This document shows positions 44,008 through 52,402 of a stretch of DNA of 57,929 nucleotides, one piece after another. This DNA is from Eubacterium sp. CAG:180 (GTDB taxonomy: Bacteria > Bacillota > Clostridia > Oscillospirales > Acutalibacteraceae), in assembly GCA_000432435.1 (NCBI GenBank), contig HF993134.1:1-57929 (forward strand). Direction: 5' to 3'. The translations under genes were made by a program, and so were the position numbers. The stretch's first letter is position 1. Every line of letters starts with the position of its first letter. The notes beneath the pieces are model-generated. The model searched no databases, was not told the DNA's origin, and was given only the letters and a program-made list of their open reading frames with translations.

Positions 44008-44952
44008 ATGTCTGTAAAGAATGACATACGCTCGGAGCTTGAAGCACACAGAGGAGAAGATATTTCCGGACAATATCTTGCCGAAAAGCTCGGTGTATCG
44101 AGAAACGCCGTATGGAAAGCAATAAATTCACTTAAAAACGACGGATATAAAATTACATCTTCCACAAATAAGGGGTACTGTTTGTCGGAGTCCTGCGATA
44201 TTCTCTCGCAAAGCACCATTGAAAGGCTTTGCGGCGAAAATACGGACATAAAAATATTTGAGAGCTTAGACTCCACCAACAATGAAGCAAAGAGAGAAAC
44301 GGCAAATGGGAAAACCGACAAGCCGTTGCTCATCATTTCGGAGGAGCAAACTCTCGGTCGCGGCAGAAACGGACGCAATTTTTACTCGCCTAAGGGTACA
44401 GGATTATATTTTTCGCTCGTCACCTCTCCTAAAAGCGATTTGACGTCAGCCGTCGGTATAACGTCATATGCCGCCGTCTGCGTAGTTGAAGCAATTAAGG
44501 AGCTCACGGGAACCGATACAAAAATCAAATGGGTAAACGACATATATCTCGACGGCAAAAAGCTGTGCGGAATACTGACGGAAGCGGTATCCGACTTTGA
44601 AACCGGTACCGTAAGCAACATAATAATAGGCATAGGAATCAATCTGAAAACCGCCACCCTGCCTGACACACTCAAGGACAAGGTAGGTTTTTTGGAATAC
44701 GATTTACCGATTAAAAACGAGTTAATTTCGCTTATAGTTAAAAAATTACTAAAGTATGATGAGGAACGAAACAGTTTTATCGGTAGATATAAAAAATATT
44801 CTCTTGTTTTAGGAAAAGACATTAAATATACGAAGAATAATACTGAATTTTACGGCACGGCTCTCGACATCGACAAAGACGGAGGGCTTATCGTAAAGAG
44901 CGGGAATTCAACAACGGTGCTGAAAAGCGGTGAAATAAGCCTTTACCTTTAA
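44008..44952 (+). CDS. birA: Bifunctional biotin ligase/repressor BirA
   Basis: A 314-residue group II BirA. An N-terminal helix-turn-helix (SGQYLAEKLGVSRNAVWKAINSLKNDGY, quoted in part: LAEKLGVSRNAVWKAI) binds bio operators. The catalytic domain has SLDSTNNEAKRE, the biotinyl-AMP loop GRGRNGRNFYSPKGTGLYFS, KWVNDIYLDGKKLCGIL and a C-terminal SH3-like domain. It attaches biotin to carboxylase/decarboxylase subunits. No biotin genes or operators are in the window. AAAGGAAAAAAC precedes the ATG. Confidence 0.96.
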   Translation: MSVKNDIRSELEAHRGEDISGQYLAEKLGVSRNAVWKAINSLKNDGYKITSSTNKGYCLSESCDILSQSTIERLCGENTDIKIFESLDSTNNEAKRETANGKTDKPLLIISEEQTLGRGRNGRNFYSPKGTGLYFSLVTSPKSDLTSAVGITSYAAVCVVEAIKELTGTDTKIKWVNDIYLDGKKLCGILTEAVSDFETGTVSNIIIGIGINLKTATLPDTLKDKVGFLEYDLPIKNELISLIVKKLLKYDEERNSFIGRYKKYSLVLGKDIKYTKNNTEFYGTALDIDKDGGLIVKSGNSTTVLKSGEISLYL

Positions 44953-45000
44953 TTATTGCCTTCATCGCAAACAAAGCCTTAACACTTTTTTATTTCGCAG

Positions 45001-45008
45001 CATATAGT
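45001..45008 (+). promoter_or_regulatory. Possible sigma-E-type -10 before the spoVM unit
   Basis: CATATAGT resembles the sigma-E -10 consensus CATACANT and lies about 38 bases before the 51-residue gene. I could not find a convincing -35, so it is tentative; mother-cell expression would fit a SpoVM operon. Confidence 0.25.
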
Positions 45009-45045
45009 GTATTAGCGCAGTAAAAAAAGATAAGGCGGTGTCGGC

Positions 45046-45201
45046 ATGATAAGAAAACGACGTATCGGTATCGGAGCCGTGTTTGTGACCTTGGGGATAG
45101 CCTTGGCAGTTGCTTTTATTCTGCCGGCACAATGGCTCGTAGTTGTACTCGCTCTCGCTCTTGTTTGCAGCGGGATAACGCTTTGCAGAAACTGTTGTTA
45201 A
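45046..45201 (+). CDS. 51-residue membrane peptide with Cys-rich end, upstream of spoVM
   Basis: Not recognised as a named protein. It has a basic start (MIRKRRIGIG), two hydrophobic stretches (GAVFVTLGIALAVAFILP and WLVVVLALALVCSGITLC) separated by PAQ, and ends CRNCC. AAGGCGGTG precedes the ATG. The stop codon overlaps the ribosome binding site of the SpoVM-like gene 13 bases on, so the two are one transcription unit. A role at the forespore membrane is inferred only from that link. The three terminal cysteines could bind metal or be acylated. Confidence 0.65.
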   Translation: MIRKRRIGIGAVFVTLGIALAVAFILPAQWLVVVLALALVCSGITLCRNCC

Positions 45202-45214
45202 GGAGGAGTCTGTT

Positions 45215-45304
45215 TTGAAGGTTATTGTTTTTAAAAGCTCGAAGCTGCTCGGAGGTTTTCTGAGACTGATTTTCGGAATAAAAAAGGATACAGTAACACA
45301 ATAA
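45215..45304 (+). CDS. spoVM: SpoVM-like amphipathic sporulation peptide
   Basis: A 29-residue peptide from a TTG start with AGGAGGAG 6-13 bases upstream. It begins MKVIVFKSSKLLGGFLRLIF, continuing GIKKD. Aligned without gaps to Bacillus SpoVM it keeps Met1, Lys2, Lys7, Lys10, Leu12, Gly13, Gly14, Arg17 and Gly21, plus the basic tail. SpoVM recognises the convex forespore membrane and anchors the coat ATPase SpoIVA. Proline 9, important in Bacillus, is Ser here. A terminator follows at 45311. It is too short for most gene finders. Confidence 0.8.
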   Translation: MKVIVFKSSKLLGGFLRLIFGIKKDTVTQ

Positions 45305-45310
45305 ATACAT

Positions 45311-45350
45311 AAATGGCTGCAAAAACCTCGGTTTTTACAGCCATTTTATT
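45311..45350. terminator. Terminator of the spoVM unit, shared with nadE
   Basis: AAATGGCTG-C-AAAAACC and GGTTTTT-A-CAGCCATTT form a long, nearly perfect stem with a 2-base apex, followed by TATTTT on the plus strand. The convergent nadE ends at 45366, so it can serve both strands. Confidence 0.85.
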
Positions 45351-45365
45351 TTACGGTTATATTCT

Positions 45366-47282
45366 TCAGAATTTAAGCCATTCGGTAAATTCGGCATCCG
45401 ACGGCATACGGAAATCTCCGCGCGGCGAAAGGCTTACAGAGCCCACCTTAGGGCCGTCCGGCAAGCACGAGCGCTTAAACTGGCTTATGAAAAATCTTTT
45501 GATAAAAAGCCTGAGCCACTCTTTGAGCTGCTCCTCTGAATACTTACCCGAAAAAGCACGAGATGCCATAAACAGCAGCTTTTGCGGTTTAGTGCCGAAA
45601 CGCACGAAGTAGTAAAGATAGAAATCGTGAACCTCGTACGGACCGAGCTTATCCTCGGTTTTTTGCTTGATATTACCGTTTTCATCAGGCGGTAAAAGCT
45701 CGGGACTTACGGGAGTTGCAAGCACACGCAAAAGGATCTGCTCTATTTCACCGCCGAGTTTTTCGGCTTCAAAGCGAACCAAATGTCTCACAAGAGTTTT
45801 CGGTACAGAGCAGTTCACACCGTACATACTCATATGGTCGGCGTTATATGTGCACCACCCGAGCGCAAGTTCGCTGAGGTCGCCTGTGCCGACGAGTATG
45901 CCGCCGACCTTGTTTGAAATATCCATAAGTATCTGCGTGCGTTCCCTCGCCTGCGTATTTTCATAGGTGATGTCGTGAATATCGCTGTCGTGCCCTATAT
46001 CGCTCATATGGCGCAGGCAGGCAGGTTTTATATCTATTTCCTTAAAAGTTGTATTGAGTGCTTTTATAAGCTCTACGGCGTTATTATACGTCATATCGGT
46101 AGTGCCGAAGCCCGGCATTGTGACACATATAATGTTTTCATTGGGAAGCGACAACATCTCCATAGCCTTAACGGCTACAAGAAGTGCCAGCGTGGAATCA
46201 AGTCCGCCGGAAATACCGATAACAGCCTTTTTAAGTCCCGTATGCGCAAGACGCTTGGCAAGTCCCGCGCTTTGAATTGAGAGTATTTCGCCGCAACGAA
46301 GCTCCCTCTCGCTTTCGTTTGACGGAACAAACGGATAGGGATAAAAATTTCTTGTAACATCGTCATATTCCGCCTCATTTACATATGCGGGAATGACGGT
46401 AAAATCGTTTTCGCGCAAAATCTCATTATTGTCGGAAAAAGAGCCGTTTCGTACACGCTCGGAATTCAGCTTTTCAAAGTCGATAAACGCCGAGGCACTG
46501 CTGCCGTCAAACGCAAAGCGTTCACTCTCCGACAAAATCGCTCCGTTTTCCGCTATTGTACAAGCTCCCGAAAACACAAGGTCGGTTGACGACTCGCCTA
46601 CTCCAGAAGAAGCATATACATAAGCGCAAAAGCACTTGGCGCTCTGCACGGAAATTATATTTTTTCGATAATCATTCTTTGTGACAGCCTCATTGCTTGC
46701 CGACAAATTCGCTATAATATCGGCACCGTTAAGGCAAAGCTCGCTGCTCGGCGGAACGGGAACCCACAAATCCTCACAGATTTCAACTCCGAGAACAGCT
46801 CCAGATGACAGAGTAAAAAGCAAATTGCTGCCGAACGGCACCTCTTCGTCATCAATTATAACGGATGAGCAATTCACCTTTTCGGAGGAGGCAAACCACC
46901 GCTTCTCATAGTATTCATTATAGTTAGGTATATACGTTTTCGGCACAATTCCGAGAATAGCTCCGCTCTGCAAAACAGCGGCGCAATTATAAAGCCTGCC
47001 GCTCACACGCAGAGGTAAGCCTATACATATAACGGCATCGCTGTATGCCGTTTCTTTTGAAAATTTAATAAGCGCGTCAAGCGCACTCTGTATAAGCGCG
47101 TCCTGTAAAAACAAATCGCCGCAGGTGTAAGCCGTAAGATAAAGCTCCGGGAACACTATAAGAGAGCTACCCGACTCGCTTTCGGCCTTTACGGTTTTAA
47201 GGGCATTCTGAAGATTTTTTTCGACATTTGCAACCGTTACGCGCGGCGAAACCGCCGAAACTTTAATAAATCCGGTATTCAT
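45366..47282 (-). CDS. nadE: Glutamine-dependent NAD+ synthetase
   Basis: About 638 residues from the ATG at 47282 (MNTGFIKVSAVSP), preceded by CGGAGACT; the longer frame upstream has no ribosome binding site. The N-terminal nitrilase-type glutaminase has the triad Glu46 (FPELYL), Lys115 (VPKTYIPNY) and Cys169 (GVEICEDLW). The C-terminal synthetase has the ATP loop GISGGLDSTLALL (about 356-368). It amidates nicotinic acid adenine dinucleotide using glutamine. nadK is also in the window but unlinked. Confidence 0.96.
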   Translation of the reverse strand: MNTGFIKVSAVSPRVTVANVEKNLQNALKTVKAESESGSSLIVFPELYLTAYTCGDLFLQDALIQSALDALIKFSKETAYSDAVICIGLPLRVSGRLYNCAAVLQSGAILGIVPKTYIPNYNEYYEKRWFASSEKVNCSSVIIDDEEVPFGSNLLFTLSSGAVLGVEICEDLWVPVPPSSELCLNGADIIANLSASNEAVTKNDYRKNIISVQSAKCFCAYVYASSGVGESSTDLVFSGACTIAENGAILSESERFAFDGSSASAFIDFEKLNSERVRNGSFSDNNEILRENDFTVIPAYVNEAEYDDVTRNFYPYPFVPSNESERELRCGEILSIQSAGLAKRLAHTGLKKAVIGISGGLDSTLALLVAVKAMEMLSLPNENIICVTMPGFGTTDMTYNNAVELIKALNTTFKEIDIKPACLRHMSDIGHDSDIHDITYENTQARERTQILMDISNKVGGILVGTGDLSELALGWCTYNADHMSMYGVNCSVPKTLVRHLVRFEAEKLGGEIEQILLRVLATPVSPELLPPDENGNIKQKTEDKLGPYEVHDFYLYYFVRFGTKPQKLLFMASRAFSGKYSEEQLKEWLRLFIKRFFISQFKRSCLPDGPKVGSVSLSPRGDFRMPSDAEFTEWLKF

Positions 47283-47404
47283 ATTGAGTCTCCGTTTTTT
47301 CAAAATCTTTATCAGTATTTTTTCAAATATAATAATATTATAACACAAGAATTATATACCGAAAAGATATATTTGTCCATAATCACGTTAATAACGCAAG
47401 TCGG

Positions 47405-47435
47405 TTGACAACGGTGTTAAAATAAAAACTATAAT
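47405..47435 (+). promoter_or_regulatory. Possible promoter of the aminotransferase gene
   Basis: TTGACA (47405-47410) and TATAAT (47430-47435) are both perfect hexamers but with a 19-base spacer, longer than optimal, which may mark an activator-dependent promoter. Confidence 0.45.
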
Positions 47436-47456
47436 TATATGAAGGCGACTGATAAT

Positions 47457-48674
47457 ATGAGAAAATTCAGCAAATCACACAAGCTCGACCACGTTTGCTA
47501 TGATATACGAGGCCCGGTCCTTGAAAAAGCGAGCGAAATGGAAAGCGCCGGCACAAAAATACTGAAGCTCAACATCGGCAACCCGGCACCCTTTAACTTT
47601 TCCGCTCCCGACGAAATAATTCACGATATGATATACACCCTGCGCGACGCAGAGGGCTATTCGGACTCAAAGGGTATTTTTTCGGCAAGAAAATCGATAA
47701 TGCAGTATTCGCAGCTCAAAAATTTGCCGAATGTCGGAATTAACGACATATACACGGGAAACGGCGTCAGCGAGCTTATAACAATGTCAATGCAAGGACT
47801 CCTTGACAACGGTGATGAAATACTTGTCCCCGCCCCCGACTACCCCTTGTGGACAGCTGCGGTAACGCTTGCAGGCGGAAATGCCGTTCACTATATCTGT
47901 GATGAGCAGAATGAATGGAACCCCGACATTGACGACATCAAGAAAAAAATCACCGACAGAACCAAGGGCATCGTAATTATCAACCCGAACAATCCCACAG
48001 GCGCGCTTTACTCGGAAGAGATACTTAAAGAAATAGTCGCGGTGGCACGCAGTCATCAGCTCATAATCTTTTCGGACGAGATATACGACAGACTTGTTAT
48101 GGATTCGTTAAAACACATTTCGATAGCCTCTCTCGCTCCGGATATTCCGTGCATTACCTTTAACGGACTTTCAAAATCGCACAGAATAGCGGGATTCCGT
48201 TGCGGTTGGATGTGCATAAGCGGCAACAAAGCACCTATAAAAGATTATATTGAAGGACTCAACTTGCTCTCATCCATGCGTCTTTGTTCAAACGTTCCGG
48301 CTCAGGAAATTATACAGACTGCATTAGGCGGCTATCAGAGCATTGACGAATTGCTTTTACCCGGCGGCAGAATATACGAACAGCGCGAAGCCGTTTGGAA
48401 AGCTTTAAACAGCATTGACGGCGTTTCCGCAATGAAACCCAAGGCGGCATTTTACATCTTCCCGAAAATAGACAGCAAAAAATACAACATCAAAAACGAC
48501 GAGCAGATGGTATATGATTTCCTTGTAAGTAAAAAAATTCTATTGGTTCAGGGAAGCGCATTCAACTACCCCACGCCCGACCATGTGAGAATAGTGTATC
48601 TGCCCACAGTAAAGCAGCTTAATAAAGCCTGCGAGGAATTTGAATACTTCCTTAAACATTACAAGCAAAAATAA
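47457..48674 (+). CDS. alaA: AlaA-type alanine (glutamate-pyruvate) aminotransferase
   Basis: About 405 residues from the ATG at 47457 (MRKFSKSHKLDHV), where GAAGG lies upstream; an ATG at 47439 lacks one. It is a class I PLP aminotransferase with the PLP lysine in TFNGLSKSHRIAGFR (about residue 240), the substrate Arg in DHVRIVYLP, NPNNPTGALYS and ADEIYD-type FSDEIYDRL. The whole sequence is strikingly like E. coli AlaA (VCYDIRGPVLEKA, LVPAPDYPLWTAAV, LGGYQSIDELLLPGGR). It should make alanine from pyruvate and glutamate. Monocistronic, with a terminator at 48709. Confidence 0.92.
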   Translation: MRKFSKSHKLDHVCYDIRGPVLEKASEMESAGTKILKLNIGNPAPFNFSAPDEIIHDMIYTLRDAEGYSDSKGIFSARKSIMQYSQLKNLPNVGINDIYTGNGVSELITMSMQGLLDNGDEILVPAPDYPLWTAAVTLAGGNAVHYICDEQNEWNPDIDDIKKKITDRTKGIVIINPNNPTGALYSEEILKEIVAVARSHQLIIFSDEIYDRLVMDSLKHISIASLAPDIPCITFNGLSKSHRIAGFRCGWMCISGNKAPIKDYIEGLNLLSSMRLCSNVPAQEIIQTALGGYQSIDELLLPGGRIYEQREAVWKALNSIDGVSAMKPKAAFYIFPKIDSKKYNIKNDEQMVYDFLVSKKILLVQGSAFNYPTPDHVRIVYLPTVKQLNKACEEFEYFLKHYKQK

Positions 48675-48708
48675 AAGCACCGACCGTTTTAAGGCCGACA
48701 CAGCAAAT

Positions 48709-48740
48709 AAAAAACCACCCGCACAGCGAGTGGTTTTTTT
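48709..48740. terminator. Terminator between alaA and the ABC importer
   Basis: AAAAAACCAC-C-CGC-ACA-GCG-A-GTGGTTTTTT: a stem with one mismatch and runs of A and T at either side, so it can terminate both convergent units. Confidence 0.85.
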
Positions 48741-48788
48741 ATATCCGTCTGCTCCACGTTTCTTTGCGGAGACGATAAGTCTACGGGA

Positions 48789-49586
48789 TTATATTCGGAG
48801 GGTGGAATTTAAGAATGATTTTAGGCGATCGCTCTTCGGATTGTCAAAAATCTCTTCCGGTGTTCCCTCTTCCGCGATAACGCCCTCATGCATATATATT
48901 ACCTTATTTGAAACCTCGCGGGCAAATCCCATTTCGTGGGTGACTATAAGCATGGTCTTGCCGTCCTGTGCGAGTTTTCTGATAACATTTAAAACCTCAC
49001 CGGTAATTTCGGGGTCAAGGGCACTTGTGGGCTCATCAAAACATAAAAGCTGCGGAGACAGCATAAGTGCGCGCGCTATCGCGACTCGCTGCTGCTGACC
49101 GCCGGAGAGCTCGCAAGGATAATTTTCCGTCTTATCCCTGAGGCCTACACTTTCAATTATTTTTATCGCTTCGGTGCTGATAGCGGCAAGCTTATTCTTT
49201 TTATCTTCGCGTGAGAGCTTATTTTTTTTACACTCTTCTTTTACCAAAAGCTCTTTGGCAAGCGTTACGTTGCGAAGAACCGTATACTGCGGAAAAAGAT
49301 TAAATGACTGAAAAACAAGCCCTGTGCAAAGCTGATTTTCACGCTTTTCTTCTCTTGACAGCTTCTCCTTACGTTCGCTGTCAAACGTAACTCTTCCGCC
49401 TACGGAAATTCTTCCCTCGTCTGCAGATTCAAGTCCTGTTATGCAGCGCAAAAGGGTAGTTTTACCGCTGCCGGAGGAGCCTATGACGGAGACTACCTCT
49501 CCCTCTTCTATTTTAAAATCAATGCCCTTTAAGACATCGGTTTTACCAAATCTTTTATGTATATTGTTTACTTCAAGTACAGTCAT
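48789..49586 (-). CDS. Polar amino-acid ABC importer, ATPase
   Basis: A 265-residue ATPase of the PAAT family (GlnQ/ArtM-like). Walker A is IGSSGSGKTTLLRCI, the Q-loop FQSFNLFPQYTVL, the signature LSGGQQQRVAIARAL, Walker B LLCFDEPTSALD and the His switch IVTHEMGFA. A 20-residue Lys/Glu-rich insert (EECKKNKLSREDKKNKL) lies after the Q-loop. The last gene of the three-gene importer operon, 3 bases after the permease. Confidence 0.95.
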   Translation of the reverse strand: MTVLEVNNIHKRFGKTDVLKGIDFKIEEGEVVSVIGSSGSGKTTLLRCITGLESADEGRISVGGRVTFDSERKEKLSREEKRENQLCTGLVFQSFNLFPQYTVLRNVTLAKELLVKEECKKNKLSREDKKNKLAAISTEAIKIIESVGLRDKTENYPCELSGGQQQRVAIARALMLSPQLLCFDEPTSALDPEITGEVLNVIRKLAQDGKTMLIVTHEMGFAREVSNKVIYMHEGVIAEEGTPEEIFDNPKSDRLKSFLNSTLRI

Positions 49587-49589
49587 AAA

Positions 49590-50237
49590 TTAACCTCTGA
49601 AATAATCGAGTTTCTTTTCAATCTTATTAAAGATAACAGTCAGCAAGCCGTTAAATATCAAGAAAAACGCACCTGTATAGAACAGCGGCCAAATTATTCC
49701 GCGTGCCGAAAACCTGTCGGCAGCCATTATTATTTCCGCAACGGCTATTACCCTTGCCAAGGAAGTATCTTTTACAAGGGTTATTACTTCGTTGCTCATC
49801 GGCGGAACTATTCTCTTTACCACCTGCAAAAGTATTACCTTAAAAAATATTTGCGGCTTTGTCATACCGAGAACCTGCCCTGCCTCGTACTGACCCTTTG
49901 AAATGCTCTCAATACCGCCGCGGTAAATCTCGGAAAAATAGCAGGCGTAATTTATTACAAACGCTATCAGAGCCGCCGTAAAACGCACTTTGATAGGTGT
50001 GTTAAACAAAAGCCCCGGAACATACAGCACAACAAAAAGCTGGAGCATAAGCGGTGTGCCGCGAATTATCCATACAAAGGTCTTAGAAAGCCACTTAAGC
50101 GGCTTGAATTTTGATATAGAGCAAAACATAACAAGAAGTCCTGCGGGAACAGAAAACAGAAGTGTCAACGAAAACAGCTTCAAATTCTCGCAGAACCCCT
50201 TTAAAAGCTCCATTGATATATTCACAAAAGAGTCCAT
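49590..50237 (-). CDS. Polar amino-acid ABC importer, permease
   Basis: A 215-residue HisM/GlnP-type permease with about five spans. The start is hydrophobic (LFSLTLLFSVPAGLLVMF), and the EAA loop is EAGQVLGMTKPQIFFKVILLQ. A single permease gene implies a homodimer. It lies between the binding protein (75 bases before) and the ATPase (3 bases after). Confidence 0.95.
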   Translation of the reverse strand: MDSFVNISMELLKGFCENLKLFSLTLLFSVPAGLLVMFCSISKFKPLKWLSKTFVWIIRGTPLMLQLFVVLYVPGLLFNTPIKVRFTAALIAFVINYACYFSEIYRGGIESISKGQYEAGQVLGMTKPQIFFKVILLQVVKRIVPPMSNEVITLVKDTSLARVIAVAEIIMAADRFSARGIIWPLFYTGAFFLIFNGLLTVIFNKIEKKLDYFRG

Positions 50238-50312
50238 AACTTCACCTTAAACAAACTTTTAGACGGCCAGCGCAGACGCGCCGCCGCCTCAAAAAGTTAT
50301 TTTTTAGTTTTT

Positions 50313-51128
50313 TCAGCCTACAAGGAGCTGACCGCCGAGTTTATATTTTTCTGCGATGGTTCTGAGAGTACCGTCCTTTGCAAGCTCGTCGATTGCTTTG
50401 TTAACCTCGGGAGTTATATCGCTGTCTTTTCTGAAAGCGATACCGTATTCCTCATCTGCAAAATTCGCGCCGCTTACCATAACTATATTTGTATAGTTGG
50501 TGCCCTCGCCTATTGAACCGATGCCGGTAACATAGTCTATAACAGCGGCATCTGCCGTGCCGGAGGAAACCTCCATTATCGCCTTTGCCATTGAGTCAAC
50601 CGCCGTGTAGTTTGCACCCTCAAAGAATGCGTCGCTTGTTGCAACCTCTTCACCTGCGGATTCTTTTTCGGCAACTACCGTTGCACCCTTTAACGAACCT
50701 GCCGAAGAATATTTATCGGCATTTTCGCTCTTTGTTATGAGAACCTGTTTATTTGCCATATAGGGCGTTGAAATAGACATGGTGTTTTTTCTCGCATCGG
50801 TTATTGTAAGGCCGTTCCAAAGGCAGTCAACATTTTTTGAATTGAGCTCGCTCTCTTTTGCCTCCCAACTTATTACTTGGAAAGTGGGCGTAACACCGAG
50901 TTTTTCGCAAACAGCTCTTGCAAAATCAGCCTCAAAGCCCTTAAGGTCTGTGGTATTACCCTCTTCATAATAATCCATAGGAGCAAAAAGAGTAATGCCG
51001 ATAACAAGCGTTCCTTTATCTTTAACATATGCAAGGTCCGAAGAAGTATCGGTTTTTTTGTTTCCGCAAGCGGCAAATGTGCATACAATCAAGGCAGCGG
51101 CAAGCAAAATACTTAAAATCTTTTTCAT
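50313..51128 (-). CDS. Amino-acid ABC importer substrate-binding lipoprotein
   Basis: A 271-residue family 3 solute-binding protein. It has a lipoprotein signal ending in TFAAC, with Cys21 as the lipid-anchored residue. The SBP_bac_3 fold shows LVIGITLFAPMDYYEEG, LKGFEADFARAVCEKLG and DCLWNGLTITDARKN. Substrate is a polar amino acid; the FDVDxx-type pocket variants do not allow a safe choice. First gene of the operon, behind the promoter at 51173-51201. Confidence 0.95.
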   Translation of the reverse strand: MKKILSILLAAALIVCTFAACGNKKTDTSSDLAYVKDKGTLVIGITLFAPMDYYEEGNTTDLKGFEADFARAVCEKLGVTPTFQVISWEAKESELNSKNVDCLWNGLTITDARKNTMSISTPYMANKQVLITKSENADKYSSAGSLKGATVVAEKESAGEEVATSDAFFEGANYTAVDSMAKAIMEVSSGTADAAVIDYVTGIGSIGEGTNYTNIVMVSGANFADEEYGIAFRKDSDITPEVNKAIDELAKDGTLRTIAEKYKLGGQLLVG

Positions 51129-51142
51129 AACGTCCTCCGTGT

Positions 51143-51156
51143 TTTACCGTGGTAAA
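51143..51156. promoter_or_regulatory. Palindrome in the ABC importer leader, candidate operator
   Basis: TTTACC-GT-GGTAAA, a perfect 6+6 inverted repeat between the -10 (51173-51178) and the start codon, i.e. about 10-25 bases into the transcript. Its position fits a downstream repressor site. Confidence 0.35.
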
Positions 51157-51172
51157 GTGTTAATATGCTAAT

Positions 51173-51201
51173 ATGATAACTTATTGAACTCGGTTTGTCA
51201 A
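51173..51201 (-). promoter_or_regulatory. Promoter of the amino-acid ABC importer
   Basis: On the minus strand TTGACA (51196-51201), 17-base spacer, TATCAT (51173-51178). The -35 overlaps the stop codon of the deacetylase gene upstream. A repeated CATATTA motif follows directly. Confidence 0.7.
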
Positions 51202-51959
51202 CTGTTATTTAAAACTGTCCCGTTTATCTCGCCGCGATAATTGATGAGTTCACTCACGGTGACAAGCTGAAAGCCGCGGTTCACAAGCTCGGGAATCAGT
51301 ATTTCCGACGCTTCCGCCGTAGGGACAAATAAATCGTGCATCAAAATGATATCTCCGTCCTTAACGCTAGAAAGCACCGTATTTACCGTGCGGTCCTTGT
51401 TTTGATGACTCCAGTCTCTTGTGTCAATCGTCCACATGACGAGCGGTCTTTTCTCGTTTTGTCTTATAAAATCATTATAACAGCCGCACGGAGGTCTTAC
51501 GACGCTTGGCTTTATTCCGACGGTATCAAAAATCACCTCATCATTTTTTGCAAGCTCGCGTAAAGCGTTTTCGTTGTCTGTTTTGGTAAGCACGACATGT
51601 CCGTAAGTGTGATTGCCTATTTCGCAGCCGTATTCTGTTATTTTCTTTGTTATTTCCTCGCGACCGTCTATTCTGCTGCCGACAACAAAAAAAGTTGCTC
51701 TGCCGCCCACCGCCTTGAGGCTTTCGAGAATTCTTCCGGTGACGGGAGTGTACGGACCGTCGTCATACGTCAGGGCAACCATCGGCTTTTCCGGATCAAC
51801 GGACGTATCGTGCTGAGCTATGGTCTTTTTTGCTCTTATTTCTTCGTCACCGTTCATTCCGAAAACGGCATAAAGCAAAAACAACAGTCCGAATACCATC
51901 AGAATAATTCCGCAAAAAATCGCTGCAGGCCTTTTGAATTTTATTATCATGGCGCACAC
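51198..51959 (-). CDS. Membrane-anchored polysaccharide deacetylase
   Basis: A 253-residue NodB-domain protein with an N-terminal signal anchor (FCGIILMVFGLLFLLYAVFG). The five family motifs are present: TYDDGPYTP (metal/catalytic Asp), the IGNHTYGHVVL metal histidines, RPPCGCYND, DTRDWSHQ and ILMHDLF. It likely deacetylates peptidoglycan or another wall glycan outside the membrane. A GTG at 51959 has GGAG five bases upstream; an ATG at 51950 is the alternative. A PdaA/PdaB-type spore cortex role is possible but cannot be shown. Confidence 0.9.
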   Translation of the reverse strand: MCAMIIKFKRPAAIFCGIILMVFGLLFLLYAVFGMNGDEEIRAKKTIAQHDTSVDPEKPMVALTYDDGPYTPVTGRILESLKAVGGRATFFVVGSRIDGREEITKKITEYGCEIGNHTYGHVVLTKTDNENALRELAKNDEVIFDTVGIKPSVVRPPCGCYNDFIRQNEKRPLVMWTIDTRDWSHQNKDRTVNTVLSSVKDGDIILMHDLFVPTAEASEILIPELVNRGFQLVTVSELINYRGEINGTVLNNS

Positions 51960-52103
51960 ATCCGCTCCGTATTTTTTCTTAATACATATATATTGCCCTA
52001 TGCCGTTATACAGACCGATTTTTACGACAATTTGGCTATTTTATATAAACCGACAAACAATATAAATTTATCTATTATGTCAATAACAAAAACACAAAAA
52101 AGA

Positions 52104-52112
52104 TGTTATAAT
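52104..52112 (+). promoter_or_regulatory. Extended -10 promoter of the Cys-rich protein/carD unit
   Basis: TGTTATAAT: a perfect -10 (52107-52112) preceded by TG at the extended position. No good -35 at 17 bases, consistent with an extended -10 promoter. Confidence 0.5.
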
Positions 52113-52141
52113 ATATTACAAAGCACAAAAGAAGTGATACC

Positions 52142-52402
52142 ATGTCAGACAAAAAAGATTTTACGGATAAAAGCAAAAACAGCAACGACACATTTTGCTG
52201 CATATATTGCACGGAAAGAAACGACTGCTCCGTTTTAAGCGTAAAAAAATGTCTCGGTGAGAAATGCTCTTTTTACGAAACGTCGGAGGAAAAGCTGCAT
52301 TCAAATGATGCTTGGTCGAAACGCATGAACGCTTTGGACTCGGTAAAACAAACCGAAATTGCAAAAAAGTATTACGGAGGAAAAAAACCGTGGGAAAAAT
52401 AA
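52142..52402 (+). CDS. Small Cys-rich protein, probably zinc-binding
   Basis: An 86-residue protein not recognised by name. Cysteines lie at 19, 20, 23, 29, 37 and 42 (FCCIYCTERNDC, then KCLGEKCSFYET), a spacing suited to one zinc site. A charged helical part and the ending IAKKYYGGKKPWEK follow. From general memory, similar short C-x-x-C-F-Y-(K/E)-T proteins occur across Clostridia without known function. The ribosome binding site of carD (GGAGG) lies inside its last codons and the genes overlap by 13 bases, so the two are translated together. Confidence 0.7.
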   Translation: MSDKKDFTDKSKNSNDTFCCIYCTERNDCSVLSVKKCLGEKCSFYETSEEKLHSNDAWSKRMNALDSVKQTEIAKKYYGGKKPWEK

